This document shows, piece after piece, positions 32,894 to 42,494 of a stretch of 64,000 nt of DNA. Below the pieces are notes generated by a model. It saw only the letters and a list, made by a program, of their open reading frames with translations, did no database searches and was not told where the DNA came from. Both the position numbers and the translations under genes were made by a program. Position 1 is the stretch's first letter. Each line of letters begins with the position of its first letter. Origin of the DNA: CAWGJF01 sp963715745 (GTDB lineage Bacteria > Bacteroidota > Ignavibacteria > Ignavibacteriales > Ignavibacteriaceae); contig OY970271.1 in the NCBI GenBank assembly GCA_963715745.1, forward strand, positions 2,356,001 through 2,420,000, given 5' to 3'.

Positions 32894-34370
32894 AGATTTC
32901 CTTTTTAAAATTTACATCTATAGGAATTGGATATTTACCGGAAAAGCAAGCGTGACAGAAATTATCTTCACCTGCTTCTGAAACTGCTTCAAGCATTTCA
33001 TCTATTGTTAGATATTCGAGACTATCAACACCAAGATATTTTGCAATCTGGTTAATATTCGAGTTAAACTGCTGTGCAATCAGTTCATCCTTGTTTGGGA
33101 AATCCATTCCATAATAACAGGGATGAGTGATTGGCGGTGAAGAAACGCGGAAGTGAATGGATTTTGGATTGGCATCTCTTATTAATTTTACAAGCTGTTT
33201 CGAAGTTGTTCCTCTTACAATTGAATCATCAACAATAACTACAGTTCTTCCTTCAAGTACACCTTTCACCGTATTAAATTTTATCCTTACACCAATCTCT
33301 CTGTTCTTTTGTCCCGGCTGAATAAATGTTCTTCCAATATAGTGGCTTCTTATTAATCCAATTTCAAGCTTGCAGTCAACTCCAACTTTTTCCAATTCGG
33401 TCTGGTATCCTAAAGCTGTTGTGTTTGAACTGTCCGGAACACTTATTACAATCACCTTTTCACTGTCTTCATTATATACCGGATGGTTACGCGCTAATAC
33501 TTTTCCCAATCTTCTTCTCATCTTATCAACATTGTGTCCAAATATAAAACTATCCGGACGTGAAAAATAGATGTATTCAAACACGCAATGTTTTTTTTCA
33601 GATTTATCTTCAAAAATTCTGTAGGATTTAATTTCCTTTGATTCAAGAACCTCATCATCAATTACAACAATCTCACCCGGTTCTACTTCCCTTATAAACT
33701 CTGCAGATAATAAATCAAAAGCACAACTTTCTGACGAAATGATATAAGATCCGTTCAACTTGCCAATTGCCAAAGGTCTGAAACCATGTGGATCGCGGGC
33801 TGCGATAAGTTTATCATCAGTTAACAATACAAGACTGTACGCACCTTCGATTTTTCTTATAGCTTCTTTTATCTGTTCAACCTGGTTATCGAGCCTGCTG
33901 CGTGCAATAAGATGTAAAATCACTTCAGTGTCTGTTGTTGTCTGGAAAATTGCACCTTCATTAACAAGTTCCTCTCTCAAACCTTTTTCGTTGGTAAGAT
34001 TTCCGTTATGCGCAATTGCAAGATTACCTTTCCTGTAATTAACAATAAACGGCTGAATATTTTTTCTGGATTGAGATGAACCTGTTGTTGAATACCTGTT
34101 GTGACCTATCGCTGCTGTTCCGGTTAAATAATTTTTAAAGATTTCAGAATCTTCAAATACTTCTGTAACTAATCCTTCACCTTTGTGAATGTGAAAAACC
34201 GGTTTATCATTTTTATTAAAATCACGTGTAACAATTCCGCAGGCTTCCTGTCCCCTGTGCTGTAAAGCATGCAATCCATAATATGTTTCAATTGATGCGG
34301 AAGGTGAGCCGAATATCCCGAAGACACCGCAAAAGCATTTCGGTTTTTCATCAGTAATTCTTAATTCCAT
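32883..34370 (-). CDS. purF: Amidophosphoribosyltransferase (glutamine PRPP amidotransferase)
   Basis: A 495-residue enzyme of the first committed step of purine synthesis. An N-terminal propeptide of about 13 residues precedes Cys14 (CGVFGIFG), the glutaminase nucleophile after cleavage. LHALQHRGQEACGIVT and IGHNRYSTTG are N-terminal nucleophile hydrolase motifs. The PRPP loop is RTVVIVDDSIVRGTTSKQLV. Cysteines in KKHCVFEYIYFSRPDS, HPCYYGMDFP and the terminal CHACFSG match the four [4Fe-4S] ligands of the Bacillus-type oxygen-labile enzyme. It is the first gene of the minus-strand operon purF-S8-pgsA-ftsY-small protein. Confidence 0.96.
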   Translation of the reverse strand: MELRITDEKPKCFCGVFGIFGSPSASIETYYGLHALQHRGQEACGIVTRDFNKNDKPVFHIHKGEGLVTEVFEDSEIFKNYLTGTAAIGHNRYSTTGSSQSRKNIQPFIVNYRKGNLAIAHNGNLTNEKGLREELVNEGAIFQTTTDTEVILHLIARSRLDNQVEQIKEAIRKIEGAYSLVLLTDDKLIAARDPHGFRPLAIGKLNGSYIISSESCAFDLLSAEFIREVEPGEIVVIDDEVLESKEIKSYRIFEDKSEKKHCVFEYIYFSRPDSFIFGHNVDKMRRRLGKVLARNHPVYNEDSEKVIVISVPDSSNTTALGYQTELEKVGVDCKLEIGLIRSHYIGRTFIQPGQKNREIGVRIKFNTVKGVLEGRTVVIVDDSIVRGTTSKQLVKLIRDANPKSIHFRVSSPPITHPCYYGMDFPNKDELIAQQFNSNINQIAKYLGVDSLEYLTIDEMLEAVSEAGEDNFCHACFSGKYPIPIDVNFKKEIYEV

Positions 34371-34558
34371 AGTGAAAGATAATGTGAGTTGATATTAATT
34401 TTAAGGGTAAAATTAAGGAATATGTTCGTATTATTAAACTTCTCAAGCAGGATAGAAAAGCTGCAATAACTTTAATTTTATTCTGTTCTGAATTGAATTT
34501 TAACAAAATTATCTTATTATGTAATAAGCACTAATTATTAACCGAAAGGATGAATATA

Positions 34559-34846
34559 ATGACTGACAGAAAAGAATATATCAGAAAGTTCGCAGATAAG
34601 CTTGAAGAATGGGATGACAAAATAGTTGAAAGTGAAAATAAAATCGATAACATAAAATCCGATCTTAAAGATTCAGCTAAAAAGCAGCTTGATGTTGTAA
34701 AACAGAAAATTGAAAAAGCAAAACAAGAATTAAATGAAACACAGAATGAACCAAAAAATACCTGGGAAGAACTTCAAAAAGGAATTGAAGCAAACTGGAA
34801 TCAATTCGAGTCTACTATGAAAAAAGTTCTTCAATCAGTAAATTAA
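34559..34846 (+). CDS. Small coiled-coil protein, possible stress-response family
   Basis: About 95 residues. The ATG at 34559 is preferred because GAAAGGA lies eight bases upstream; the ATG three codons earlier overlaps that site. The whole protein is charged and helical with heptad character, including RKEYIRKFADKLEEWDDKIVE and ending WEELQKGIEANWNQF...MKKVLQSVN. There is no signal peptide. It resembles the sll1863-type stress-response coiled-coil proteins, but this is a weak, pattern-based guess. It is divergent from purF and may be monocistronic. Confidence 0.7.
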   Translation: MTDRKEYIRKFADKLEEWDDKIVESENKIDNIKSDLKDSAKKQLDVVKQKIEKAKQELNETQNEPKNTWEELQKGIEANWNQFESTMKKVLQSVN

Positions 34847-34875
34847 TTTTGTAAGCATTTAATTCTGTTTTTATT

Positions 34876-34883
34876 TAATTTTG
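34876..34883 (+). promoter_or_regulatory. Possible -7 element upstream of the KamA-family gene
   Basis: TAATTTTG fits TAnnTTTG, 86 bases before the ATG at 34969. A second exact copy is at 34844-34851. The TTG spacing (24 bases) is longer than usual, so support is weak. Confidence 0.3.
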
Positions 34884-34968
34884 TGAAAATTGATCTCCCT
34901 TTCAACTAACTATTCATAAAAGGGACAACAGCTTTACCTTATAATATTAAGAGAAAAAGCAGAGCAAA

Positions 34969-37185
34969 ATGTCACAGGTTTATGAATTAGACAAAATCGC
35001 TATAACAGTAAAATCTCATCGCTTATTGAAAGCACTTCTCAAAGAAAATCCAAAGCTTGAAGAAATAATGCACGGTTCTAAAAATGAAACCGAAGCTCTG
35101 GTTGGTGTTAAAAACTGGATACTGGAGCTGATTAAAGATAATCCAAATGCTATCAAATATTACGAAGAAGGAATTTCAACCGGAACTTCATTTAAATCTT
35201 TGGAATGGAGTGATATTGCTGCTATAAGAATTCTCGATTATGTAGACAATGCTGGACGTGAATTTATAGATCTAAATCTCCGCGGTCAGCTTGCTGTTAG
35301 TAACCCGATCAAATTACTCTGGCTTGCTGTAAATAAAGGTACTGGTGGTGCTAAACCAGACTTTTTTGAAGATATGATTCACCTCTTCAGACAGTTGATG
35401 GGGAAAGAAGTAAAGAAAGAATATACCAGGGAAAAGCTTAATGAATGGATGAACAGGTTTCCATCCGGATTGGATCCCAGAATTATAAAGCTTAGAGAAG
35501 AAAATAGAGAGAGAATTTTAAATATTATTATTGATAAAATTGACGATGGTGAAATCAACGACTCAAAGTATAAGTTTGATCCTGAGCTAAGCAGAGATAA
35601 AAAATTAGAGATTGCTCTGAAATGGTGGAAAGAAAGTACATTTCATTTACGTTTTGCTGTTCGTTCACCCGATTTACTTAATGAATTCCTCGGTTATTCT
35701 CTTGATCCTGATACAATGAAAATTTTATACGAAGCAGAGAAGAAGGGAATTCCATTCTTTGTTAATCCATATTACCTTTCCTTATTACACGTCCGTGTTC
35801 CCTACTTTGCAGTTGGTGCTGATCTGGCTATAAGACACTATGTTGTTTACAGCAGACAACTGATTGATGAATTCGGATACCTTAACGCATGGGAAAAGGA
35901 AGATAAAGTTGAACCGGGAAAACCAAATGCTGCCGGTTGGATTCTCCCTTCACATCATAATGTTCACAGAAGATACCCGGAAGTCGCTATTTTAATACCA
36001 GATACCGTGGGAAGAGCCTGTGCTGGTTTATGTTCTTCCTGCCAGCGTATGTATGATTTTCAAAATGGTTATCTGAATTTTAATCTTAATAAATTAAAAC
36101 CCGATGAAACATGGTCTGAAAGACTTGAAAGATTAATGGAATATTTTGAAAATGATTCACAGTTGAGAGATATTCTTATAACCGGTGGTGATGCACTTAT
36201 GAGTTCCGATAAATCTCTGGAACAAATTCTCGATGCTGTTTACAATATGGCAAAAAGAAAACAACAAAAAAATATTAACCGACCGGTAGATAAAAAGTTT
36301 GCCGAGATTCAAAGAATAAGACTTGGATCCAGACTGCCAGCATATCTGCCACAAAGAATTACTGACTATATGTCAGTCATTTTGAAAAGATTTAAAGAAA
36401 AAGCTTCCGGAATAGGTATAAAGCAATTTGTAATTCAAACTCATTTTGAATCGCCGATGGAAATTACTACTGAAGTAGAAGAAGCTGTAAAGAAATTAAT
36501 TAATGCGGGATGGATTGTTACAAACCAGCATGTATTCACAACCGCTTCATCAAGAAGAGGACATAATTTAAAGCTGAGAGAAGTAATGAATGATATAGGA
36601 GTTCTTCCTTACTACACATTTTCTGTAAAAGGATACATGGAAAATTATTTTAACTTCGCTCCGAATGCACGGGCAGTTCAGGAAAGTATAGAAGAAAAAA
36701 TTATAGGCAATCTTTCAGAAAGCAGTATTGAACTGACTAAAAAATTTGCCGAAGATGCTGAGAACATTGTAGAAAATATAAATTCAATCCGCAAAGCCGA
36801 GAATATTCCCTTCCTTGCAACAGATAGGAACGTTCTTAATCTCCCCGGAGTTGGTAAAAGTCTCACATTCAGGGTAATTGGTATTACGCGATACGGAAGA
36901 AGAGTTCTTGAGTTCGAACATGATAGTACAAGATCTCACAGCCCGATTATTGAGCAAATGAAGAAGGTTATAATTATTGAATCAAAATCGATAAGCGAAT
37001 ATTTGAACCAGCTAGAAGAAATTGGCGAGAATAAAGACGAATACATTGATGTTTATGGCTATTCAATTGGTGAGACCGAAGAACGAATGCCATTATATGA
37101 ATATCCTGAATCAGATGTATCGGTTACAAAAGAATTTACAAACTTAGAAATACCTGATACTGATTTTACAACTGTTGAGGTGTAA
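34969..37185 (+). CDS. Long-form radical SAM protein of the lysine 2,3-aminomutase (KamA) family
   Basis: A 738-residue protein, against roughly 350-450 for classical KamA or EpmB. The radical SAM cysteines are Cys351, Cys355 and Cys358 (RACAGLCSSCQR), spaced C-x3-C-x2-C. LRDILITGGDALMSSDKSLEQIL is the family's GGD segment. FVIQTHFESPMEITTEVEEAVKKL and TNQHVFTTASSRRGHN resemble the KamA core. LPGVGKSLTF (Lys630) may align with the PLP lysine of the PGGGGK motif. The N-terminal ~330 residues are a helical extension with WSDIAAIRILDYVD and FHLRFAVRSPDLLNEFLGYS. The core suggests an aminomutase or related radical reaction with SAM, [4Fe-4S] and perhaps PLP. The substrate is unknown. Confidence 0.8.
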   Translation: MSQVYELDKIAITVKSHRLLKALLKENPKLEEIMHGSKNETEALVGVKNWILELIKDNPNAIKYYEEGISTGTSFKSLEWSDIAAIRILDYVDNAGREFIDLNLRGQLAVSNPIKLLWLAVNKGTGGAKPDFFEDMIHLFRQLMGKEVKKEYTREKLNEWMNRFPSGLDPRIIKLREENRERILNIIIDKIDDGEINDSKYKFDPELSRDKKLEIALKWWKESTFHLRFAVRSPDLLNEFLGYSLDPDTMKILYEAEKKGIPFFVNPYYLSLLHVRVPYFAVGADLAIRHYVVYSRQLIDEFGYLNAWEKEDKVEPGKPNAAGWILPSHHNVHRRYPEVAILIPDTVGRACAGLCSSCQRMYDFQNGYLNFNLNKLKPDETWSERLERLMEYFENDSQLRDILITGGDALMSSDKSLEQILDAVYNMAKRKQQKNINRPVDKKFAEIQRIRLGSRLPAYLPQRITDYMSVILKRFKEKASGIGIKQFVIQTHFESPMEITTEVEEAVKKLINAGWIVTNQHVFTTASSRRGHNLKLREVMNDIGVLPYYTFSVKGYMENYFNFAPNARAVQESIEEKIIGNLSESSIELTKKFAEDAENIVENINSIRKAENIPFLATDRNVLNLPGVGKSLTFRVIGITRYGRRVLEFEHDSTRSHSPIIEQMKKVIIIESKSISEYLNQLEEIGENKDEYIDVYGYSIGETEERMPLYEYPESDVSVTKEFTNLEIPDTDFTTVEV

Positions 37186-37275
37186 ATAATTACAATCAGA
37201 ATTTCAATTATTGACAAAATATGTTTTGGTTAATTCATAATTCGTGTCACATTCTAATTTTACATTTAATTTGCA

Positions 37276-37316
37276 GGGGCTCAATATATTGAGCCCCCAC
37301 TCAATTTATTTTGAGT
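37276..37316. terminator. Paired palindromes between convergent genes
   Basis: GGGGCTCAATA (37276-37286) is followed directly by its reverse complement (37287-37297), a perfect 22-base palindrome. It is followed by ACTCAA (37299-37304) and TTGAGT (37311-37316), a smaller hairpin that shares the CTCAAT/TTGAG sequence. The tail GTCCCTAC continues the pattern. Located between the stops of the KamA-like gene and the minus-strand cargo gene, it can act as a bidirectional terminator and also looks like a repeat-family copy. Confidence 0.65.
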
Positions 37317-37333
37317 CCCTACATCGATGATCA

Positions 37334-38488
37334 TTACTTCATCAAAATCATCTTCTTTGTTTCAATAAAATCACTGCTTTCTACTCTGTAGATGTAAATT
37401 CCACTGGTGAGACTACCCGCATCAAAGTTTACTTTATAGTATCCTGCTTCATACACTCCTTTCGCTATTGTCTCGATTAATTCTCCAAGAATGTTGTAAA
37501 CATTTATTCTTAATTCTGTCTGTTTTGGAAGTGAAAATCTGATTGTTGTACTTGGATTAAACGGGTTTGGATAGTTTTGTGATAACTCATACTGATTCGG
37601 AACTACTTCTACTTCTACAACATCAGAATATTCATAACTGCCATCTGCATCTATTTGCTTTAACCTGTACTGAAACTTGCTTCCACCTGTAAAAATATCC
37701 TTATCACTGTAGCTGTATTCCTTCGGTGAGTTTGAATTGCCGTGGCCTTCAATGAATGCGATACTATCCCAGTCACCTTCATTTATTCTTCTTTCAACAT
37801 TAAAACCATAGTTGTTTACCTCTGTCTTCGTTTTCCAGCTTAACATTACCGCTGAGTTGCTGTAATTTCCTGTGAATGAACTCAACTCTACTGGTAATGG
37901 TTCATTTCCTGGGTTTATCGGATTCACTACAATTTGACTCTCATTAAGTGTGATTGGATCAATTGAAGCTACAAGTGTGCTTCCCGTTACCCATTGCAAA
38001 TTCATAAAACCACTTGGATTGGATATCCCGCTTATTTTAAACCTGCCTAATCTGTGTGCTGATGGTGTGTTATCTATTCTTGCAATTCTATTATTAAAAT
38101 AATTCTGACTGCTTGCACTGGGGCCATTTGTGTTAATTATAATTTGATTACCAGTTAATTCAGTAGCAATAACTCCAGTGTATAAAGTCCTTGTACCTGA
38201 TGCCTGAGCTGCAACTCTAGGCACAAAAGTACAGAATGCCTCACCAAAAATATCTCCTTCTAATGTCAGCACTGGTAAGTTAAAATTTCCATTTTCGAAG
38301 GTTAACACGTAATCGGAATTACCTAAGAATATGCTATCACTAGCTTGACTTGATCTTAGGTAAATGTCAAAAAAGAAGTCGCTTCCCACTACTTGCTGGT
38401 TTTCGATAGTGAGAACTGCTGTTATTTGAGAGAATAATGTTCCTGTAAACAGCAATATTGCAAATACGATGGTTGTAAGTTTTTTCAT
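37334..38488 (-). CDS. T9SS cargo with N-terminal cohesin/CBM-like beta-sandwich
   Basis: A 384-residue protein. Residues 1-20 are a signal peptide (ending GTLFSQ). Residues about 21-190 form a beta-rich module (ITAVLTIENQQVVGSDFFFD, SDYVLTFENGNFNLPVLTLEG, then LGRFKISGISNPSGF). Its strand pattern resembles the cohesin/CBM2/CBM3 superfamily fold; this is inference from pattern. Residues about 205-300 are the linker shared by the local cargo (LPVELSSFTGNY...VERRINEGDWDS). The sorting domain has LSQNYPNPFNPSTTIRFSLP and ends SGIYIYRVESSDFIETKKM. It lies 25 bases downstream of the dockerin-ending FG-GAP gene, probably in the same transcript. Function is not known; surface binding is likely. Confidence 0.8.
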   Translation of the reverse strand: MKKLTTIVFAILLFTGTLFSQITAVLTIENQQVVGSDFFFDIYLRSSQASDSIFLGNSDYVLTFENGNFNLPVLTLEGDIFGEAFCTFVPRVAAQASGTRTLYTGVIATELTGNQIIINTNGPSASSQNYFNNRIARIDNTPSAHRLGRFKISGISNPSGFMNLQWVTGSTLVASIDPITLNESQIVVNPINPGNEPLPVELSSFTGNYSNSAVMLSWKTKTEVNNYGFNVERRINEGDWDSIAFIEGHGNSNSPKEYSYSDKDIFTGGSKFQYRLKQIDADGSYEYSDVVEVEVVPNQYELSQNYPNPFNPSTTIRFSLPKQTELRINVYNILGELIETIAKGVYEAGYYKVNFDAGSLTSGIYIYRVESSDFIETKKMILMK

Positions 38489-38513
38489 TGTTGTTTACTC
38501 CTTGTATTATTTT

Positions 38514-41500
38514 TTAATAATTATTTTCTTTTACAATTTCTATTACAGGTCCATCAACAGGTGCTGGCACCTGAGTACTCAGGTTTCTGTTATTCCAGAC
38601 TGAACTTCTGTCTGCTGCGTTTACTGTGCCGCTTAAGTCTACGTCTGTTCCGTAATAACCCGACAGGTTTCTCTGGTTCCAGGTGTTGCTTCTGTCTGCA
38701 GCATTCACTGTTCCGCTGCCGTCTGTGTCTGCTGTGTAAGTTCCGTAATATCCTCCGCCCAAATCTTTCATTGCGTTAGTTCCGTATGCTTTCGTTTGAT
38801 CCGTTCGCATATCAAACAGCACTGGATTGAAGGATATTGTTATTGGTGTTGCTGTCATTACAGATAAATGATTTCTATGAGTGATTACAACATAGTAATC
38901 TCCAGTCGTTGCTGTCGGGAACTTGATGTTACTTATTCCATCTAAGTCTACAAGTGTTCCGTCATTCTTTAGGAATGCTGCTCTTCTATCTACAACTGTT
39001 GTTTCATCACTTCTTAACTCCACTAATATCCAGTCCGTTACATTTGCCGGAACTGTTGTTACCGTCTCAGTGCCTGTATAATTCCACGGAGTAGTATTGA
39101 ATGGTTGTGTAAGTGGAATAGACCCCGATGAATTTAAGAATGTGCTCATCTGTCCACCAACATATGGTCCTTCAAGATATACTTTTATGTTTGCTGAAAG
39201 GAATGCCATTACACTATCACCCGACAGTGCACTTCCGTTATCGTGTATGTCATATGCTTGAACGTAGTAATATGCTGTTCCCGATACTGTTGTAGTGTCT
39301 GTAAATGTTGTATCTGTTGTTGTGGTAAGTAATGTAAAATCATCAGCTACTGGTGTATCACTTCTGTAGATGTAATAATCTCTAAAATCTTCTTCCAGAT
39401 TTGGCTCCCATCCAAGATGAACATCGCTTCCGTTTAGGTTTGCATAAAACGCTGCAGGTGCCAGCGGTGCCAGGTTATCAACACTATGTCCATACATTAT
39501 GTTTGAACGCCAATATTGATTTGGATCATCTGTTCTTGCTGTAACTCTAAAATAATAAGTACCGCTGTTGTTTGACATTGAATCATTTGGAGTATTTGCA
39601 ATAAAAGTATAAAGAGGATTTTGAACCGGTTGAACAGTTCCTGCCTGCCACCAGCTAAAGCCATCAACTCCCGGCGGGTTACTCATTTCAATTAAGTATT
39701 CTGTTATAATATTACTCTCACCCCTGGCATCAATTCCGCTTCTTACAAAATTCACAAACATATATCCACCCTGATCGAATGGAACATCTTTTACTGACAT
39801 TATCCGTGGTTTTATTGGTGGTGAAGATGAAAGATAAATATATGCTCGTCCTGTAGAACTGTAACGATAGGCACCTACAATTACATCAGAGTATCCATCT
39901 CCGTTTACATCTCCGGCTGTGGAGACTGAAATACCAAAATAATTGTCTGTTGCCTCGCCTGTCATAATTACCTCAGCCACATTATCCATTGAAGCTCCGC
40001 CAAAATAAATATATGCTCGTCCTGTATTAGAACTGTAACCTCTAGCACCTACAATTACATCAGAGTATCCATCTCCATTTACGTCGCCGGCTGTGGAGAC
40101 TAAATTACCAAAACCATTTTGTATTGCTTCTCCCGTCAATATTACATCAGCCAAAGTATCAATTGATGCTCCGCCGAAGTAGATAAATGCTCGTCCTGTA
40201 AATAAACTGTAACCATAAGCACCTACAATTACATCAGCGTATCCATCTCCATTTACGTCGCCGGCTGTGGAGACTGACTTACCAAGATATTCTCCTGTTG
40301 CCTCTCCTGTCATTGTTACGTCAACCACATTATTAATTGCTGACCCGCCGAAATAGATATATGCTCGTCCTGTATAAGAACTGTAACCAACAGCTCCTAC
40401 TATAACATCAGCGTATCCATCTCCGTTTACATCTCCGGCCGTGGAGACTGAATGACCAAAATTATCACCTACTGCCTCTCCTGTCATTATTACGTCAGCC
40501 ACATTATCCATTGATGCTCCACCGAAATAAATGTATGCTCGTCCTGTATTAGAACTGTAACCAGCAGCACCTACAATCACATCAGAGTATCCATCCCTGT
40601 TTACATCTCCGGCTGTGGAAACTGAAAAACCAAAAGAATTTTGTAATGCTTCTCCTGTCATAATTACGTCAGCCACATTATCCATTGATGGTCCGCCGAA
40701 ATAAATATATGCTCTGCCTGCATTATTTCCTCCGGCATCATTATAGTAATCACCTACAATTACATCAGAGTATCCATCTCCGTTTACATCTCCGGCTGTG
40801 GAGACTGAATAACCAAATTTATTATTGGTTGCCTCTCCTGTCATTATTATGTCAGCCACGTTATCCATTAATGGTCCGCCGAAATAAATATATGCTCGTC
40901 CTGTATTAGAACTGTAACCATCAGCACCTATAATCACATCAGGATATCCATCTCCGTTTACGTCCCCGGCTGTGGAGACTGAACTACCAAATTGATCACT
41001 AACATGTTCACCAGTTAAGAATTCGTCAGGAATATCTGTACCCGTCAAAGAGTTTGTATAAAGATAGGCTCTTCCAGCATCATCATAGGGAACGCCCACA
41101 ATCAAATCATCGTAACCGTCTCCATTTACATCTCCGGCAGACGCAACTGAAGAACCAAAACCAAAAAATTCAGCAACACCGGTCAGGATTACATCTTTGA
41201 TATTATCCATTGCTTCGCCGCCGAAATAAACATATGCTCGTCCAGTAAAATCATTAAAACTATTAGCACCTACAATTACATCTGAGTAGCCATCTCCGTT
41301 TACATCTCCTGCAGATGAAACTGAATAACCAAATTCATTGGGTGCTGCCTCTCCTGTCATTATTACATCAGCCACATTATCCATTGATGCTCCGCCAAAA
41401 TAAATATATGCTCGTCCTGTATAAGAACTGTAACCAATAGCGCCTACAATTACATCGGAGTATCCATCTCCGTTTACATCTCCGGCTGTGGAGACTGAAA

Positions 41501-42494
41501 TACCAAAAACATTTTCTATTGCTTCTCCCGTCATTATTACATCAGCAACATTATCCATTGAGGCTCCGCCAAAATAAATATATGCTCTTCCTGTTTCAGA
41601 ACTGTAACCAGCAGCACCTACAATTACATCGGCGTATCCATCCCCGTTTACGTCTCCGGTTGATGAGACTGATCCACCAAAATAATTTGATGCTGTCTCT
41701 CCTGTCATAATTACGTCAGCCACATTATCCATTGATGCTCCACCGAAATAAATATATGCTCTTCCTGTTGAAGAACTGAAACCCACAGCACCTATAATTA
41801 CATCCGTATATCCATCTCCGTTTACATCACCGGCTGTTGAAACTGAATTACCAAAACCATTGGTTGTTGCCTCTCCTGTCATTATTACGTCAGCCACATT
41901 ATCCATTGAAGCTCCACCGAAATAAATATATGCTCTTCCTGTTGAAGAACTGAAACCCACAGCACCTATAATTACATCCGTATATCCATCTCCGTTTACA
42001 TCACCGGCTGTGGAGACTGAGGTACCAAAATTATTGTTTGTTGTCTCTCCTGTCATTATTACGTCAGCTATATTATCCATTGATGGTCCGCCAAAATAAA
42101 TGTATGCCCTTCCGGCATGGCTTCCACCAGTATCATTGAAATGTGCGCCCACAATAAAATCATCGTATCCATCTCCGTTTACATCGCCGGCAGATGCAAC
42201 CGAAGAACCAAATTCATCGCCAGTTACTTGCCCGCTAAAAAATCTTTCCTGTATTGCATCGGGTAAAGGATCTCCTTCCCCATTGTGATTTGCTGAATTT
42301 AATATTCCATTTAGTTGTCTGGTAGTAATTCCAAGCTCTTCTGCTTTGCTGTTTATATCCATTGGCTGGTTGTTATTAGTTGCGTTATAACCTTCCGTTG
42401 GAGTTCTACGTTCAAGTGATTGCGCATTTATTGAAATGAAAAACATTATCAGCAAAAAGACGATTTTTAGTACTGCCTGATTATAATTTTTCAT
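38514..42494 (-). CDS. Giant FG-GAP double beta-propeller protein with C-terminal dockerin-like repeats
   Basis: A 1326-residue secreted protein with a signal peptide (residues 1-24). From about residue 80 to 890 there are 14 repeats of about 58 residues, core SVSTAGDVNGDGYSDVIVGA then GRAYIYFGGASMDN. Each has an FG-GAP motif and a D-x-N-x-D-G calcium loop. Fourteen repeats fit two seven-bladed integrin-like propellers; repeat 7 ends atypically (TGTDIPDEFLTGEH) and may mark the boundary. Two FN3-like domains follow, then a domain with KVYLEGPYVGGQMSTFLNSS. The end carries two dockerin-like loops (DTDGSGTVNAAD at 1256, DVDLSGTVNAAD at 1284). There is no T9SS sorting domain, unlike its neighbours. 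An adhesive, calcium-dependent surface role is inferred. Confidence 0.85.
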   Translation of the reverse strand: MKNYNQAVLKIVFLLIMFFISINAQSLERRTPTEGYNATNNNQPMDINSKAEELGITTRQLNGILNSANHNGEGDPLPDAIQERFFSGQVTGDEFGSSVASAGDVNGDGYDDFIVGAHFNDTGGSHAGRAYIYFGGPSMDNIADVIMTGETTNNNFGTSVSTAGDVNGDGYTDVIIGAVGFSSSTGRAYIYFGGASMDNVADVIMTGEATTNGFGNSVSTAGDVNGDGYTDVIIGAVGFSSSTGRAYIYFGGASMDNVADVIMTGETASNYFGGSVSSTGDVNGDGYADVIVGAAGYSSETGRAYIYFGGASMDNVADVIMTGEAIENVFGISVSTAGDVNGDGYSDVIVGAIGYSSYTGRAYIYFGGASMDNVADVIMTGEAAPNEFGYSVSSAGDVNGDGYSDVIVGANSFNDFTGRAYVYFGGEAMDNIKDVILTGVAEFFGFGSSVASAGDVNGDGYDDLIVGVPYDDAGRAYLYTNSLTGTDIPDEFLTGEHVSDQFGSSVSTAGDVNGDGYPDVIIGADGYSSNTGRAYIYFGGPLMDNVADIIMTGEATNNKFGYSVSTAGDVNGDGYSDVIVGDYYNDAGGNNAGRAYIYFGGPSMDNVADVIMTGEALQNSFGFSVSTAGDVNRDGYSDVIVGAAGYSSNTGRAYIYFGGASMDNVADVIMTGEAVGDNFGHSVSTAGDVNGDGYADVIVGAVGYSSYTGRAYIYFGGSAINNVVDVTMTGEATGEYLGKSVSTAGDVNGDGYADVIVGAYGYSLFTGRAFIYFGGASIDTLADVILTGEAIQNGFGNLVSTAGDVNGDGYSDVIVGARGYSSNTGRAYIYFGGASMDNVAEVIMTGEATDNYFGISVSTAGDVNGDGYSDVIVGAYRYSSTGRAYIYLSSSPPIKPRIMSVKDVPFDQGGYMFVNFVRSGIDARGESNIITEYLIEMSNPPGVDGFSWWQAGTVQPVQNPLYTFIANTPNDSMSNNSGTYYFRVTARTDDPNQYWRSNIMYGHSVDNLAPLAPAAFYANLNGSDVHLGWEPNLEEDFRDYYIYRSDTPVADDFTLLTTTTDTTFTDTTTVSGTAYYYVQAYDIHDNGSALSGDSVMAFLSANIKVYLEGPYVGGQMSTFLNSSGSIPLTQPFNTTPWNYTGTETVTTVPANVTDWILVELRSDETTVVDRRAAFLKNDGTLVDLDGISNIKFPTATTGDYYVVITHRNHLSVMTATPITISFNPVLFDMRTDQTKAYGTNAMKDLGGGYYGTYTADTDGSGTVNAADRSNTWNQRNLSGYYGTDVDLSGTVNAADRSSVWNNRNLSTQVPAPVDGPVIEIVKENNY
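39830..42220 (-). repeat. 174-bp tandem DNA repeats encoding the FG-GAP blades
   Basis: Fourteen coding repeats with a period near 174 bases (58 codons), some slightly longer. Copies near 41761 and 41935 are virtually identical over more than 70 bases and are exactly 174 apart, indicating recent duplication or gene conversion. Others differ mainly at the variable tips of the blades. Unequal crossing-over could change blade number. Confidence 0.85.

Noticed and set aside
39830..42220. CRISPR-like periodic repeat array
   Set aside because: Repeats are contiguous, 174 bases long and in frame as FG-GAP blades; there are no short repeats with unique spacers.
38561..42288. Plus-strand ORFs over the FG-GAP gene (for example 40685-40909 and 41519-41710)
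   Set aside because: They repeat with the 174-base period of the minus-strand gene, have biased Leu/His/Gln content and no ribosome sites; they are shadows of the coding repeats.
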